Shown: piece after piece, positions 11,168-22,815 of the stretch
Position numbering within the stretch: position 1 is the first letter of the stretch
Layout: each line of letters begins with the position of its first letter
Assembly (NCBI RefSeq): GCF_030272615.1
Contig: NC_081405.1
Span: 160,042,317-160,106,316 of the forward strand
Direction: 5' to 3'
DNA from: Cryptomeria japonica
Taxonomy: Eukaryota; Streptophyta; Pinopsida; Cupressales; Cupressaceae
DNA: 64,000 nt
Notes under the pieces: generated by a model
Database searches by the model: none
The model's input: only the letters and a program-made list of their open reading frames with translations
What the model was told of the DNA's origin: nothing
Translations under genes and position numbers: made by a program

Positions 11168-14100
11168 GAATGGGTGTTCTATGCTTTAAAGGAAGATGAA
11201 ACAGAACCGGCTATCATGAATGAAGGAAATGCCCTAGTGGCAAAATTTGAAGATAAGGATGAATGGGTAATTGATAGTGGATGCTCACATCATATGACTG
11301 GTGATAAGAGAAATTTTTTGTCCTTGCAAGAATACAATGGCAGTCAAGTCAGATTTGGAGATGACAAAGCATGTATGATCAAAGGTAGAGGTATTATTTC
11401 TCTAGATGGTAAGCATAATACTGATAATGTCTATTATGTAGAAGGTTTAAAACATATTCTTTTGAGTGTTGGTCAATTGGTGGACAAGGGTTTCCAACTT
11501 CAGTTTAAAGATAGAAAATGCAAAATCATTAACAAGACTAGTTTGGAGATTGCAACTGGTACTCAGACTGGAGGTAATATCTTTCACTTGAACACTGGTA
11601 ATAAGACATGTTTGATTTCTCATATTGATGAAAGTTGGTTATGGCATAAGAGGTTGTGTCATGTTAATTTTGATTGTATTGTTAAGATCAGTTCAACTAA
11701 GGCAGTTAGAGATATGCCTAAGATTATGAAGCCTCATAATCCGGTATGTAAGGAATATCAATTGGGAAAGAAGTTAGAAGTTATTTTAAGAGAATACATG
11801 ATAAATCTAATGATGTACTTGATTTGATTCACACTAACTTATGTGGTCTAGCAAGGACTAGAAGCTTTCAAGGTGATAGGTATTTCATGTTGATTACTGA
11901 TGACTATTCTAGGATGATGTGGGTGACTTTTCTAAAGGAGAAGTCTGAAGCCTTTGAGAAATTCAAGATCTTTAAAGCAAAGGTTAAAATAGAAACTGGA
12001 TTGAAAATCAAATGTCAAAGATCAAATCAAGGCGGTGAGTTCACTTCTCATGAATTTAACAGTTACTGTGAGACAAATGGAATTAGGAGACATTTATCTG
12101 CACTTCAGACTCCTCAGCAAAATGGAGTAGTGGAAAGAAAGAAAACCATTTTGGATGCAACAAGATCTATGATGATGGAAGCCAAATTTCCTCACATCTA
12201 TTGGAGAGAAGCAGTGAGTACATCAGTCTACACATTCAACAAAGTTCACATCAAAGGTGAAATCGGTAAGACCCCTTATGAATTATGGTTTGGACATACA
12301 CCTACTGTTAAATATTTCATAATTTTTGGAAGTAAATGCAATATCAAAAGAGATGATTCAATTGGAAATTTTGATCCTAGATGTGATGAAGGGATATTTC
12401 TTGGTTATTCAATTCAAAGCAAAGCCTATAGATGTTATAAAAAAAAGATTACAAAAAATTGTGGAGAGTGATAATGTGAAAGTGGATGAGCAGTACATAA
12501 ATCAATCTATATCATATGACAGGGAACCTACAGTGGAAATGATCATAACTGAACCGACAATACCTCAACCGATACATGAAACTAAGATAGTTACACCAAC
12601 ACAATTATAAAAATAAACTATGACTGATGATTAGAGCAGTGAACCTGAAGTTCAAAAGACACCAAGGTATGTAAGATTAAATCATTCTACAGATCAAATT
12701 ATTGGAGATAGGAACAAGGGAGTTATGGCAAGAAGAAAACTGACAAATGAAGAGGTATGTCTTATTTCTCAAATTGAACCGGCATCTATTATTGAAGCTT
12801 GTAAAGATAAACATTGATTAAAATCTATGGAAGATGAATTAAATCAGATAGAGAAGAATGAAACTTGGACTTTAGTTCCCCAACCTAAGAATAAGAATGT
12901 TATTGGAACTAAATGGGTTTTCAGGAATAAACTGAATGAGGATGGTCAAGTTGTAAGAAACAAGGCTAGATTGGTTTGTAAAGGATATTCTCAAATGGAA
13001 GGAATTGATTATGGTGAGACATTTGCACATGTGGCTAGAATTGAAGCAATTAGACTATTTCTTGCCTATGCAGCTTATAAGAGCTATAAGGTTATCAAAT
13101 GGATGTTAAATGTGCACTTTTGAATGGTGAACTTGAGGAAGAAGTATACATTGAGAAACCTGATGGATTTTCACTGACAGATGATAAAGATATGGTTTGT
13201 AGATTGAAGAAAGCTTTATATGGATTGAAACAAGCTCCTAGAGCTTGGTATGTAAGGTTGGATACATATCTTTTGAAGCTTGGTTTTACTAAAGGAAGTG
13301 TTGATAGTAATTTATATTATAAGATCACTGATGATGATATTCTGATTATTGAAGTATTTGTTGATGATATCATTTTTGGAGGAGAAGATAAATTGTGCAT
13401 GGAATTTGCTAACAATATGAAGAATGAATTTGAAATGTCCATGATTAGTGAGATGAGATTTTTCTTAGGTTTGCAGATTACTCAAACTGACAAAGGCATT
13501 TTTATCTCTCAAACTAAGTATCTGAGGGAATTGTTGAAGAAGTTTGTTATGGATAATTCCAAACCGGTAAGTACTCCTATGGTGACAAGTGAGAAATTTT
13601 CTATCAAGGATACTTCTACACTGGTAAATCCGACAAGGTATAAGTCTATGATTGGTGGTTTGTTATATTTAACTCAGACTAGACAGGATATTATGAATGC
13701 AGTAAGTATTGTTTCAAGATATCAAAGTAATCCTAAAGAAAATCATGAATGTGTAGTAAAGAGGATATTCCCGTATTTGCAAGGAACAACAAAATATGGT
13801 TTATGATATTCTAAAAATGATGATTTCACTTTGTGTGCATATACTAACTCGGATTGGGCAGGAGATACTGATGATAGGAAGAGCACTTCTAGTGGAGCTT
13901 TCTTTCTTGGAAAGAAACTGGTTTCATGGATCAACAAAAAACAGTCATGCATTTCTTTATCTACTATAGAAGTTGAGTATGTTGCAGAAACAACTAATTG
14001 CACTTAAGTCTTGTGGATGAAACAAATGTTGAAGGATATCAGGTTAAATTGTAGTGAACCGGTAGTTATCTATTGTGATAACTCTGCAACTATTGACATG

Positions 14101-14310
14101 TCTAAAAATCCGGTATTTCACTCTAAGACTAAGCATATATCAATAAAGTATAACTTTCTGAAGGACAAGGTAGAAGGAAATGAAGTCAACTTGGTTTATG
14201 TGAACACTAAAGAATGGATTACAGATATATTCACTAAACCATTGGCTAAGGAATCATTTGAGTACTTGAGAGATAGGTTAGGAGTTTCTGCCCCTCCGAC
14301 AGAGACTTGA
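11168..14310 (+). pseudogene. E5 Pol (protease, integrase, RT, RNase H), frameshifted
   Basis: Protease active site DSGCSHHMTGD at about 11272. GAG-pre-integrase WLWHKRLCHVNFDCI at about 11636. Integrase core from 11824 after a frameshift near 11770: the first catalytic Asp is Asn (IHTNLCGL), the second is also Asn (RSNQGGEF), and the Glu is present (NGVVERKK). The RT begins before 12830 (WTLVPQPKNKNVIGTKWVFRNK). A frameshift near 13095 leads to DVKCALLNGELEEEVYIEKPDGF, LYGLKQAPRAWY and the catalytic FVDDIIFGG at about 13357. RNase H has WAGDTDDRKSTSS and CDNSATIDMSKNPVFHSKTKHI, ending at TGA 14308. Stops also occur at about 12608, 12816, 13804 and 14005. It is inactive. Confidence 0.9.
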
Positions 14311-14385
14311 TTGATGCAGTTTGTCATTAGTCCGACATGCATTATCAGAGATATTATTCATTCTGACATTGATGAGTGGTGCTAC

Positions 14386-14656
14386 TACTCAGGGGGAGTA
14401 GTCAACCTTGAAGATTCAAAGGTTTATATTCTTGCTTTAATATTTTTGTCAGATTTCTGGCATCGATGTCAAAGGGGGAGAGATAGTGATGTGAAAAAAA
14501 AATTTAGAACCTTACAGAGATATCATTCACAGGGGGAGAATTATTGATATTCAGGAGCTTGATGGTTATCTTCCATAGGAGGAGACTTCTTTAGCATTTC
14601 TTGGTACTTAGATGTTTTTCACATCTAGTGTTGCCATCAATTCCAAAGGAGGAGAT
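14386..14656 (+). promoter_or_regulatory. Multiple polypurine motifs before the E5 3' LTR
   Basis: GGGGGAG motifs lie at about 14392, 14473 and 14533, with GGAGGAG at about 14577 and the LTR-proximal tract CCAAAGGAGGAGAT at 14643-14656. Repetition of the polypurine motif upstream of the 3' LTR is a feature I recall for Sireviruses. The LTR-proximal tract would prime plus-strand synthesis. Confidence 0.7.
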
Positions 14657-14701
14657 TGTTGGCATTATGGATGAATTGATTATGTGTTGCATTGATGTTT
14701 T
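14657..14701 (+). repeat. 3' LTR of E5, first 45 bp (interrupted)
   Basis: It begins TGTTGGCATTATGGATG and matches the start of the 5' LTR at 8858. It is cut by E6 after GTTTT. The rest of the LTR is at 21520-22704. Confidence 0.9.
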
Positions 14702-15833
14702 TGTTGGTATTATGGATGACTTGGTCATGTGTTGTATTGGTTTTGTCATTGATGTCAACACTTATCTTCTTGGAGGTCTACATTGTTGATTTGACACTAT
14801 GGTTATATTGGTTTATTGTTGAACTGACACATTATGTTCACCAGTATGGTTAGTGGCTTATGCAAGGTCACCGGTATATGTTCACCAACAGGTTATATGG
14901 TTCACCGACAGTGATGATAACTTGTTATCATCTGGAGATCATTTGGTTATGTTGAAGACATGGATTGGATGTTTGGATTTGGTGTTTTTCTTATTGGTCT
15001 AATCGGGTTGACATATTTGTCTTTACCGACAGATAGGTCTAGGTTATGGCCGGTACATGATATCTATTCTAGATCAACACGATAGGTTTTGGAAATGGTT
15101 TATTGATTGGATAATGTGGTAAATGTATTGAGCCGACATATTGTATTGCATTAAGACTTATTTATTTAATTATAATATCTTTAGTGAACCGACCTCATGT
15201 ATAGGTCTAAGGTTTTGTATATATGATTGCAAGATCTTATTGAAGATCATCATGATGAGTGTGTGCAAATATTGAAGAGCGAAAATAAGAAGATCCTTGT
15301 ACGAATCACACACATTATTTGAAGGTTGAAGGAAAGGTTATGAAGGTGTTTGACAATCATGTTCAGAGCTTAAACCGGTACTGAATCCAACATTGCAGAT
15401 GCTATTCTGAAGCAGTACATTGTTATTGGATTTAACCATCTAATTGTTGTCAGTGTGACTTCTATTTTGTGATTGAGCAGTGAGCTCTAGATGGTTGGCC
15501 TTTTTGCATGTGCAGACCCCATTTGTATACACTTACTATCTATAGTAGTATCATCTGATTGTGGCTAAAGTTTCCCTCTATGGTTTTTCCCCTTACTGCG
15601 TTTCCACGTCAAAATATTTGTTTCATGTGTTGTGAATGTTGTCTCTCTTTTTGTTTCATGCATTAAGTTACACTGGTACTGCTTTAACTGTTAATTTGTT
15701 TTACCGACATATAAGTTTGGTTTACCGGCACTAAGTTTAAGTTGGGATAATTTGCATTTGGATTATAATTTATTGAAGCCTGGTTTACAATTGATTCACC
15801 CCCCCTCTCAGTTGTCCTTCCCAGTTCCTAACA
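14702..15833 (+). repeat. 5' LTR of E6
   Basis: 1132 bp, beginning TGTTGGTATT and ending TTCCTAACA. It is highly similar to 20380-21514. A TATA-like sequence TATATAT occurs at 15218-15224 with the same context in the partner LTR (about 20899), a candidate promoter. ACCGGT/ACCGAC motifs are scattered through it. Confidence 0.93.
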
Positions 15834-15835
15834 AT

Positions 15836-15848
15836 TGGTATCAGAGCC
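15836..15848 (+). promoter_or_regulatory. Primer-binding site of E6
   Basis: TGGTATCAGAGCC begins two bases after the LTR and is an exact match to the classical initiator-methionine tRNA primer site of plant copia elements. Confidence 0.95.
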
Positions 15849-15890
15849 AAGTCCTCTTTTTTCAGAAGCCTAACAACTTGAGGAGATCCT

Positions 15891-16925
15891 ATGGCAACAA
15901 ATATTTTTAGGAAGGACAATCCGAAACTTGATGGAACTAACTATGGTATATGAAAGATCAAAATGGAAACAAATATGAACTGCATTGGAAGAGATATATG
16001 GGATGTTACTAAGAATGGCTATGTTGGTCCTACTCCGAATCAACCTCATCCATTGACATTGGCTAAGGACTTGGAGAATGATTACAAAGCAATAGAAGCA
16101 CTTCTGAGCACATTATCAGATCAGAAAATCATGGGATTATCATATCGATCTACTGCTAAAGCTATTTGGGATCAACTGGAAACATTGAATGAAGGAGATA
16201 CCATTGTCAAGGTTGCAAAATTGGAATGTTACCAGGTCAGGTATGGAAATTTAAAAATGGAAGAAGATGAAAGAATTTTTGCATTTATGGAAAGAGTTAA
16301 TGAAATTATTTTAGGAATACAATGTTGTGGAGGATCCTTAAGTGAAGATGAAATTGTGTCTAAAGTTTTAAGAGCTTTGCCACCGGCTTACAAAATTAAA
16401 GTGACTGCTATTAATGAGTTGAGAACAATGTCTAATACATTAGTATCTAGAGATACTTTGGTTGGAAAACTTTCTACATTTGAGCTTGAAGAGTTTGGTC
16501 CTGTTGCTATAGTCAAGATTGATTTAGCTTTCAAAGCATCATCATCATCATTGACATCTGACAAAAATGATTAGAAAGTACTTTATGCAAACGAACTTGA
16601 AGATATGAGAAGAGAAAATGAAGAACTTGAAGCACTATTTGCAAGGAAGATGCCTAAAGGTCTAGCAGGAAGTAAGTATGAAGGTAAAACACCTTTCAAA
16701 TGTTTTAATTGCAATAAAGTTGGTCATATGGCTTCTAGGTGTCCTGATAGACATGCAAGATTAAGGGAGGAAGAAAAAAGAACATATAAGCCTAACCTTG
16801 AATATTGAAGATATAGATTTAAGAAAAACAAAGATAAGTCATGTTACTATGCAGATGAAGGTGTTACAGATGATTCAGATGAAGATGTAGAAGATAGCGA
16901 ATGGGATTTTGTTTCAATAAAATAA
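15891..16925 (+). pseudogene. E6 Gag polyprotein, in-frame stops
   Basis: ATG at 15891 (MATNIFRKDNPKLDGTNYGI). The frame then has TGA at about 15951 (a Trp codon in E5), TAG at 16572, TGA at 16806 and TAA at 16923, but no frameshift. It contains the Gag core (YGNLKMEEDERI, then SEDEIVSKVLRALP) and the zinc knuckle CFNCNKVGHMASRC at about 16701-16742. An acidic C-terminal stretch follows (DDSDEDVEDSEW). Confidence 0.9.
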
Positions 16926-19900
16926 GATCAACCAACACCTATTGTCAAACTATTAGAGCAGGCACTGGCAACTAAAATTGAAGAAAAGGATGAATGGATC
17001 ATAGATAGTGGATGCTCGCATCATATGACTAGTGATAAAAGCAAATTCTTATCATTTCAGGAAATTCATGGAGGTCTAGTAATATTTGGAGATGACAAAG
17101 CTTGTTTAATCAAAGGAAGAGGTACTATATCTTTGGATGGTAAGCATAATACTGACAATGTTTATTATGTTGAAGGTTTGCAGCATAATCTTTTGAGTTT
17201 TGGTCAGTTAGTGGAAAAAGGATTTTAGTTACAATTCAAGAATGGAAAATGAAAAATCATAAACGGAACTAGATTGGAGATTGCAACCTTTAATCAGACT
17301 AAAGGTAATATCTTTCATTTGAATACTAGTGATAAGACATGTTTGATTGCACACATTGATGAAAGTTGGTTATGGCATAAGAGACTCTGTCATGTGAATT
17401 TTGATTGCATTGTAAAGATCAGTTCAACTAAGGTAGTAAGGGATTTACCTAAGATTGTGAAACCTCATAATCTAGTATGTAAGGAATGTCAAATGGGAAA
17501 GCAAGTTAGAACAACATTTAAGAGCATTACTAAGAAATCAAATAATATTCTTGATTTAATTCACACTAATTTATGTGGTCCAACAAGAACAAGAAGTCTA
17601 CAGGGAGATAGATACTTTATGCTAATAATTGATGATTATTCTAGAATGTGTTGGGTTGCTTTTCTCAGGGAGAAATCAGAAGCTTTTGGAAGATTCAAGA
17701 TATACAAGGCAATGATAGAGAATGAAACCAACAAGAAAATCAAATGCTTGAGATCAGATCAAGGAGGAGAATTTACATCTAGAGAATTTAATGCATTATG
17801 TGAAGTGAATGGAATCAAAAGACAACTATCAGCACCCCGGACACCCCAACAAAATGGAGTTGTGGAAAGGAAGAACCAAACTATTCTAGATGCAACAAGA
17901 ACCATGTTAATGGAAGCAAATCTACCTCATGTATACTGGAGAGAAGCAGTGAATACAACAGTTTATACTTTCAACAGAGTTCACATCAAAAGTGAAATCT
18001 GTAAGAGCCCTTATGAATTATGGTTTGGTCATACTCCTACTCTTAAATACTTCAAAATACTTGGAAGCAAATGTTATATTAGAAGAGATGAGTATATTGG
18101 TAAATTTGATCCTAGAAGTGATGAAGGGATATTTCTTGGTTATTCATCTAGAAGAAAGGCATATAGATGTTATAATAAAAGATTACAAAAAATCATTAAG
18201 AGTACTAATGTGAAGATAGATGAACATTTTAAAGGAGATTCAAGATCTGTAGAACTGACAGTTGAAATAATTATAAATGAATCGACACAATTGCACCAGT
18301 ACAGAGTGAAGAACCAGTCACATTGGCATCATTAGAGAACTCAACTATGACTGAATAACAACAACCCGTGAATGTAAATCAGAACAAACCTAGGTATGTA
18401 AGATTGAATCATTTAGAGAATCAAATAATTGGAAATAAGAATTAAGGTGTTATGACTAGAGGAAGATTGGCAAATGAAGAGGTATGTTTAATTTTTCAAG
18501 TCGAACCAGCATCTGTTATTGAAGCATGTCAGGATGAACATTGGATAAAAGCAATGGAAGATGAATTAGAACAAATTGAAAAGAATAATACTTGGCCATT
18601 AGTTCCCCGACCTAAAGACAAAAATGTAATTGGAACTAAATGGGTATATAGAAATAAACTTAATGAGGATGGTGAAGTAATCCGGAACAAAGTAAGATTA
18701 GTCTGTACAAGTTATTCATAGAAAGAAGGAATAGATTATAATGAAACCTTTTCATCGATAGCCAAAATTGAGGCAGTTAGACTATTTCTTGCATTTGCAG
18801 CTCATAAGAACTATAAAGTTTATCAGATGGATATAAAATGTGCATTTCTGAATGGAGATCTAGAAGAGGAAGTTTACATTGAACAACCTGATGGATTTTC
18901 ATTGACAGATAATAAGGATATGGTTTGCAGGTTAAGGAAAGCTTTATATGGATTGAAGCAAGCTCCCAGAGCTTGGTATGCTAGATTGGATATATATCTT
19001 TTGAAGGGTTACACAAAAGGTAATGATGACAACAATTTGTATTAAAAAGTTACCAATGATGACATTTTGGTTATTGAAGTATTTGTGGATGATATCATTT
19101 TTGGAGGTGAAGATGGATTATGTAAAGACTTTGCTAACAAGATGTAGGAAGAATTTAAAATTTCTATGATTGGAGAGATAAAAAAGTTTCTAGGTTTGCA
19201 GATTTCACAAACAGATAGAGGTATATTCATATGTCAAATAAAGTACTTGAAGGAACTTTTGAAGAAATTTGGTATGGAAAACTCCAAACAGGTCAACACT
19301 CCTATGACTACAACTGATAAATTGACATTGAAGGATGATTCGGCTCCTATTGATCTAACAAGGTAAAAATCTATGATTGGAGGATTACTGTATTTGACAC
19401 AAACCAGACCTGATATAATGAATGTAGTGTGTATTGTATCTAGATTTCAAAGAAATCCTAAAGAAAATCATGAATAAACAGTTAAAAGGATTTTTGGGTA
19501 CCTACAAGGCACATCAAATCTTAGTTTATGGTATCCTAAGGATGAAAATTTTGAGTTATGTGCATATACGGATGCAAATTGGGCAAGAGATGTAGATGAC
19601 AGAAAGAGTACCATTGGTGGTGCATTATTTCTTGGCAGAAGATTGATTTCATGGATAAGTAAGAAGCAGACTTGTACATCATTATCTACAACAGAATCAT
19701 AATATGTTGCAACATCAACTAATTGTACTCAGGTATTATGGATCAAGCAAATGTTGAAGGATATAAAGGTAAAATGCAAAGAACCAATAGTCAATTATTG
19801 TGATAATTCAACAACAATTGATATATCAAAGAATCTGGTATTTCACTCTAAAACAAAGCATGTTTCTATAAGTACAATTTTCTGAAAGAGAATGTTGAAG

Positions 19901-20034
19901 AAAATGAAGTGAGATTGGTTTATGTGAATACTAAAGAGAAAATTACATATATCTTTACAAAGCCTTTGCCTAAGGAAACATTTGAATATCTCGGAGAGAA
20001 GCTTAGGGTAATTTCCCCATCAACAGAGACTTGA
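16926..20034 (+). pseudogene. E6 Pol (protease, integrase, RT, RNase H), broken
   Basis: Protease DSGCSHHMTSD at about 17005. A stop-containing stretch at 17226-17252. GAG-pre-integrase WLWHKRLCHVNFDCI at about 17370. The integrase lies in the long open stretch 17274-18335: the first catalytic position is Asn (IHTNLCGP), the second Asp is intact (LRSDQGGEF), and the Glu is intact (NGVVERKNQ). A frameshift near 18290 leads to the RT (IGTKWVYRNK, DIKCAFLNGDLEEEVYIEQPDGF, LYGLKQAPRAWY, FVDDIIFGG at about 19081). RNase H follows (DRKSTIGG, CDNSTTIDISKN) with a frameshift near 19870 and the final TGA at 20032. In-frame stops in RT/RNase H include about 18718, 19042, 19144 and 19364. Confidence 0.9.
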
Positions 20035-20103
20035 ATGATGAAGATTGGCATCAAATCGGTAGGGACTAACAAAAAAATATTTTTCTAGTTTTGATGGAGG
20101 AGA

Positions 20104-20379
20104 GCTACTGCTCAAGGGGAGTAGTTAGCTGAATGTTATGTTTTGATTCTTAACTTCTTTGGAATTTGATGTCAAAGGTGGATATATATCTATGGAAAAA
20201 CATTATACCTTTGGGGAGAGATATACTCTTTGGAGATATGTATTTTGGTTTTGGTTATGTATCAAACTTTGTATTGATCTCTCTTTGGGAGATTATTGGT
20301 TTATTGGTTTTTGGCATTCTGTTCTTGGCACTTAGATGTTTTTCCATCTAGTGTTGCCATGAATGCCAAAGGGGGAGAT
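20104..20379 (+). promoter_or_regulatory. Polypurine motifs before the E6 3' LTR
   Basis: AAGGGGAG at about 20115 and TTGGGGAGAG at about 20210 precede the LTR-proximal tract AAAGGGGGAGA at 20368-20378, one base before the 3' LTR. This is the same layout as in E5 and E4. Confidence 0.75.
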
Positions 20380-21514
20380 TGTTGATATTATGGATGACTT
20401 CGTCATGTGTTGCATTGGTTTTGTCATTGATGTCAACACTTATCTTCTTGGAGGTCTGCATTGTTGATTTGGCACTATGGTTATATTGGTTTATTGTTGA
20501 ACCGACACATTATGTTCATCGGTATGGTTAGTGGATTATGCACAGACACTGGTATATGTTCACCAGCAAGCTATATGGTTCACCGACAGTGATGATAACT
20601 TGTTATCATCTAGAGATCATTTGGTTATGTTGAAGACATGGATTGGATGTTTGGATTTGGTGTTTTTCTTATTGGTCTAATCGGGTTGACATATTTGTCT
20701 TTACTGATAGATAGGTCTACGTTATGGACCAGTACATGATATCTATTCCAGATCAGTATGACACATTTTGGAAATGGTTTATTGATTGGATAATGTGGTA
20801 AATGTATTGAGCCGACATATTGTATCGCATCAAGACTTATTTATTTAATTGTAATATCTTTAGTGAGCCAACCTCATGTATAGGTCTTAGGTTTTGTATA
20901 TATGATTGCAAGATCTTATTGAAGATCATCATGATGAGTGTGTGCAAATATTGAAGAGCAAAAATAAGCATATCCTTGTGCGAATCACACATATATTATT
21001 CGAAGGTTGAAGGAAAGGTTATGAAGGTGTTTGATACTCATGTTCATAGCTTAAATTGGTATTGAATCCGGCATTGCAGAAGCTATTTTGAAGCAGCACA
21101 TTGTTATTGGATTTAACCATCCAATTGTAGTCAGTGTGACTCCTATTTTGTGATTGAGCAGTGAGCTCTAGGCAGTTGGCCTTTCTGCATGTGCAGACCC
21201 TATTTGTATACTTACTATCTGTAGCAGTATCATCTGATTGTGGGTAAGGTTTCCCACCGTGGTTTTTCCCCTTACCGGGTTTCCACATCAAAATATCCGT
21301 GTCATGTGTTGTGAATGTTGTCTCTCTTTTTGTTTCATGCATTAAGTTACACTAGTATTGATTTAACTGTTAATCTGTTTTACCGACATATAAGTTTGGT
21401 TTACCGGCACTAAGTTTAAGTTGGGATAATTTGCATTTGGACTATAATTTATTGAAGCCTGGTTTACAACTGATTCACCCCCCTCCTTTCACTTGTCCTT
21501 CTTGGTTCCTAACA
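20380..21514 (+). repeat. 3' LTR of E6
   Basis: 1135 bp, TGTTGATATT...TTCCTAACA, followed by the TSD gtttt. The minus-strand ORF 21342-21019 within it has no recognisable product. Confidence 0.93.
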
Positions 21515-21519
21515 GTTTT

Positions 21520-22704
21520 GTCATTGATGTCAACACTAGCTATTATGGTTGGTTACTAACAAACAGGTTTTGGTTACCGGTAGAAGATCTAGTGTTACCG
21601 GCATAAGAGACTATCTGTTGGACACTTTCAACATGTTTAGATCAGTGAAGTATGTTTGATTTTATATGTTACATGTTCCTGGAGCATGTTTTGGTCAGTT
21701 GGTATTGACTTGGTAATCAGATGCTATCATACACTCTTACCGACATTGGTTTTAAGGTTTAACCGATAGAGCTTTCACTAAGGAATTTTGACAGGATACA
21801 TAAGTGGTGTTGGTGCAACTTCTAGATGGATTTTAGGATGCTGAAGATGTTCTTTGATTGTGCTTCAATTTCTTGAAGACATTGCTTTGGCGTGGTGGAC
21901 CCAAAATAGGTCTGGTACCTATCTAGGTTATGGACCGGTATCATGATAACGTGTTCTCTACACGTTATCAGAATATTTCAGGATGTTCTATGGACTGGTT
22001 ATTGTTGTTTTGGTCTTAAGCTGACATGGCATATCATTGTAATATGGATTTATGTAATGATCTTATTATAATATCTTTTAGGTGGCTGACCTAATTGGTT
22101 TAGGCCTTAGGGTTGGTATAAAATGATGTCAGATCTCATTGTAATAAAGTGTCGTTGTCTTGGAATGCAATATCATATCCAAAGGAGATTTGGTCGATCA
22201 TAGGTGATTGAATTGGTATTAAGGAATAGTTCAAAGGCCTCCGATATTGATCTTAACTAGGAATATAATCAGGCATGGTAGATGCTATCTTTGACAATTC
22301 ATTATTCTGGATTGTTGTCCATTTATCTTGAGATGGTTGTTGCCTCTTTGTAATCAGTGAGACTCTTTTGTAATGAGTAGTACGCTCTAGGCAGTATGCC
22401 TTCCTGCATGTGTATGCCCCTCATTGTATCACATACTTTCTATAGAAGTATCATCTGACTATGGGTAGGCTTCCCACCGTGGTTTTCCCCTTTTCGGGTT
22501 TTACACGTACATCTCATGGTGTTATATGGTATGGTTGCATTGTGTTGATTATATGTTTCTTTGTTAAGTTTTATTGCTTACTAGTATATGTTTTTGCTTT
22601 ACTGGTACTTAATTTGGTTAAAGGTTATTAAGTGGATTTAATGATATAATCTGTCAACAACTGATTCACTCCCCCCTCTTAGTTGTTCACCGGTAATTCT
22701 AACA
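21520..22704 (+). repeat. 3' LTR of E5, remainder
   Basis: It resumes at the base after the E6 TSD (TGTCATTGATG) and runs to CTAACA. It aligns with 8908-10053 and has one extra 27-bp block at about 22046-22072 not in the 5' LTR. Confidence 0.9.
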
Positions 22705-22815
22705 ACGTCTGTTTTCAGGAATGATATATCCTGTATAAGACTTGATCAAAACGTCTGGTTTCAGGAAAGATACATCTTGTATAAGACATGATAAAATGGA
22801 TCAGATGAAATGGAT
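22705..22815 (+). repeat. 186-bp higher-order repeat, continuation after E5
   Basis: After the TSD acgtc, the 'tctg.tttcagga..gata.atc.tgtataagac' sub-units resume and complete the third 186-bp unit begun at 8805. Confidence 0.8.

Larger units (their letters stand above)
14702..21514 (+). mobile_element. Ty1/copia element E6 (Sirevirus-like), complete but inactive
   Basis: 6813 bp with LTRs 14702-15833 and 20380-21514, primer-binding site 15836, gag and pol 15891-20034 and polypurine tract 20368. The TSD gtttt is perfect (14697-14701 and 21515-21519). It is inserted 45 bp into the 3' LTR of E5, a member of the same family. The reading frames carry stops and at least two frameshifts. Confidence 0.93.
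8858..22704 (+). mobile_element. Ty1/copia element E5 (Sirevirus-like), carrying E6
   Basis: 5' LTR 8858-10053, primer-binding site 10056, gag and pol 10112-14310, several polypurine motifs, and a 3' LTR beginning at 14657 that is broken at 14701 by E6 and resumes at 21520. The TSD is atgtc on the left (8853-8857) and acgtc on the right (22705-22709), one C-to-T change at a CpG. Without E6 the element is about 7.0 kb. Repeated GGGGGAG motifs before the 3' LTR and scattered ACCGGT motifs in the LTRs resemble features I recall for Sireviruses. All frames are broken. Confidence 0.9.
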
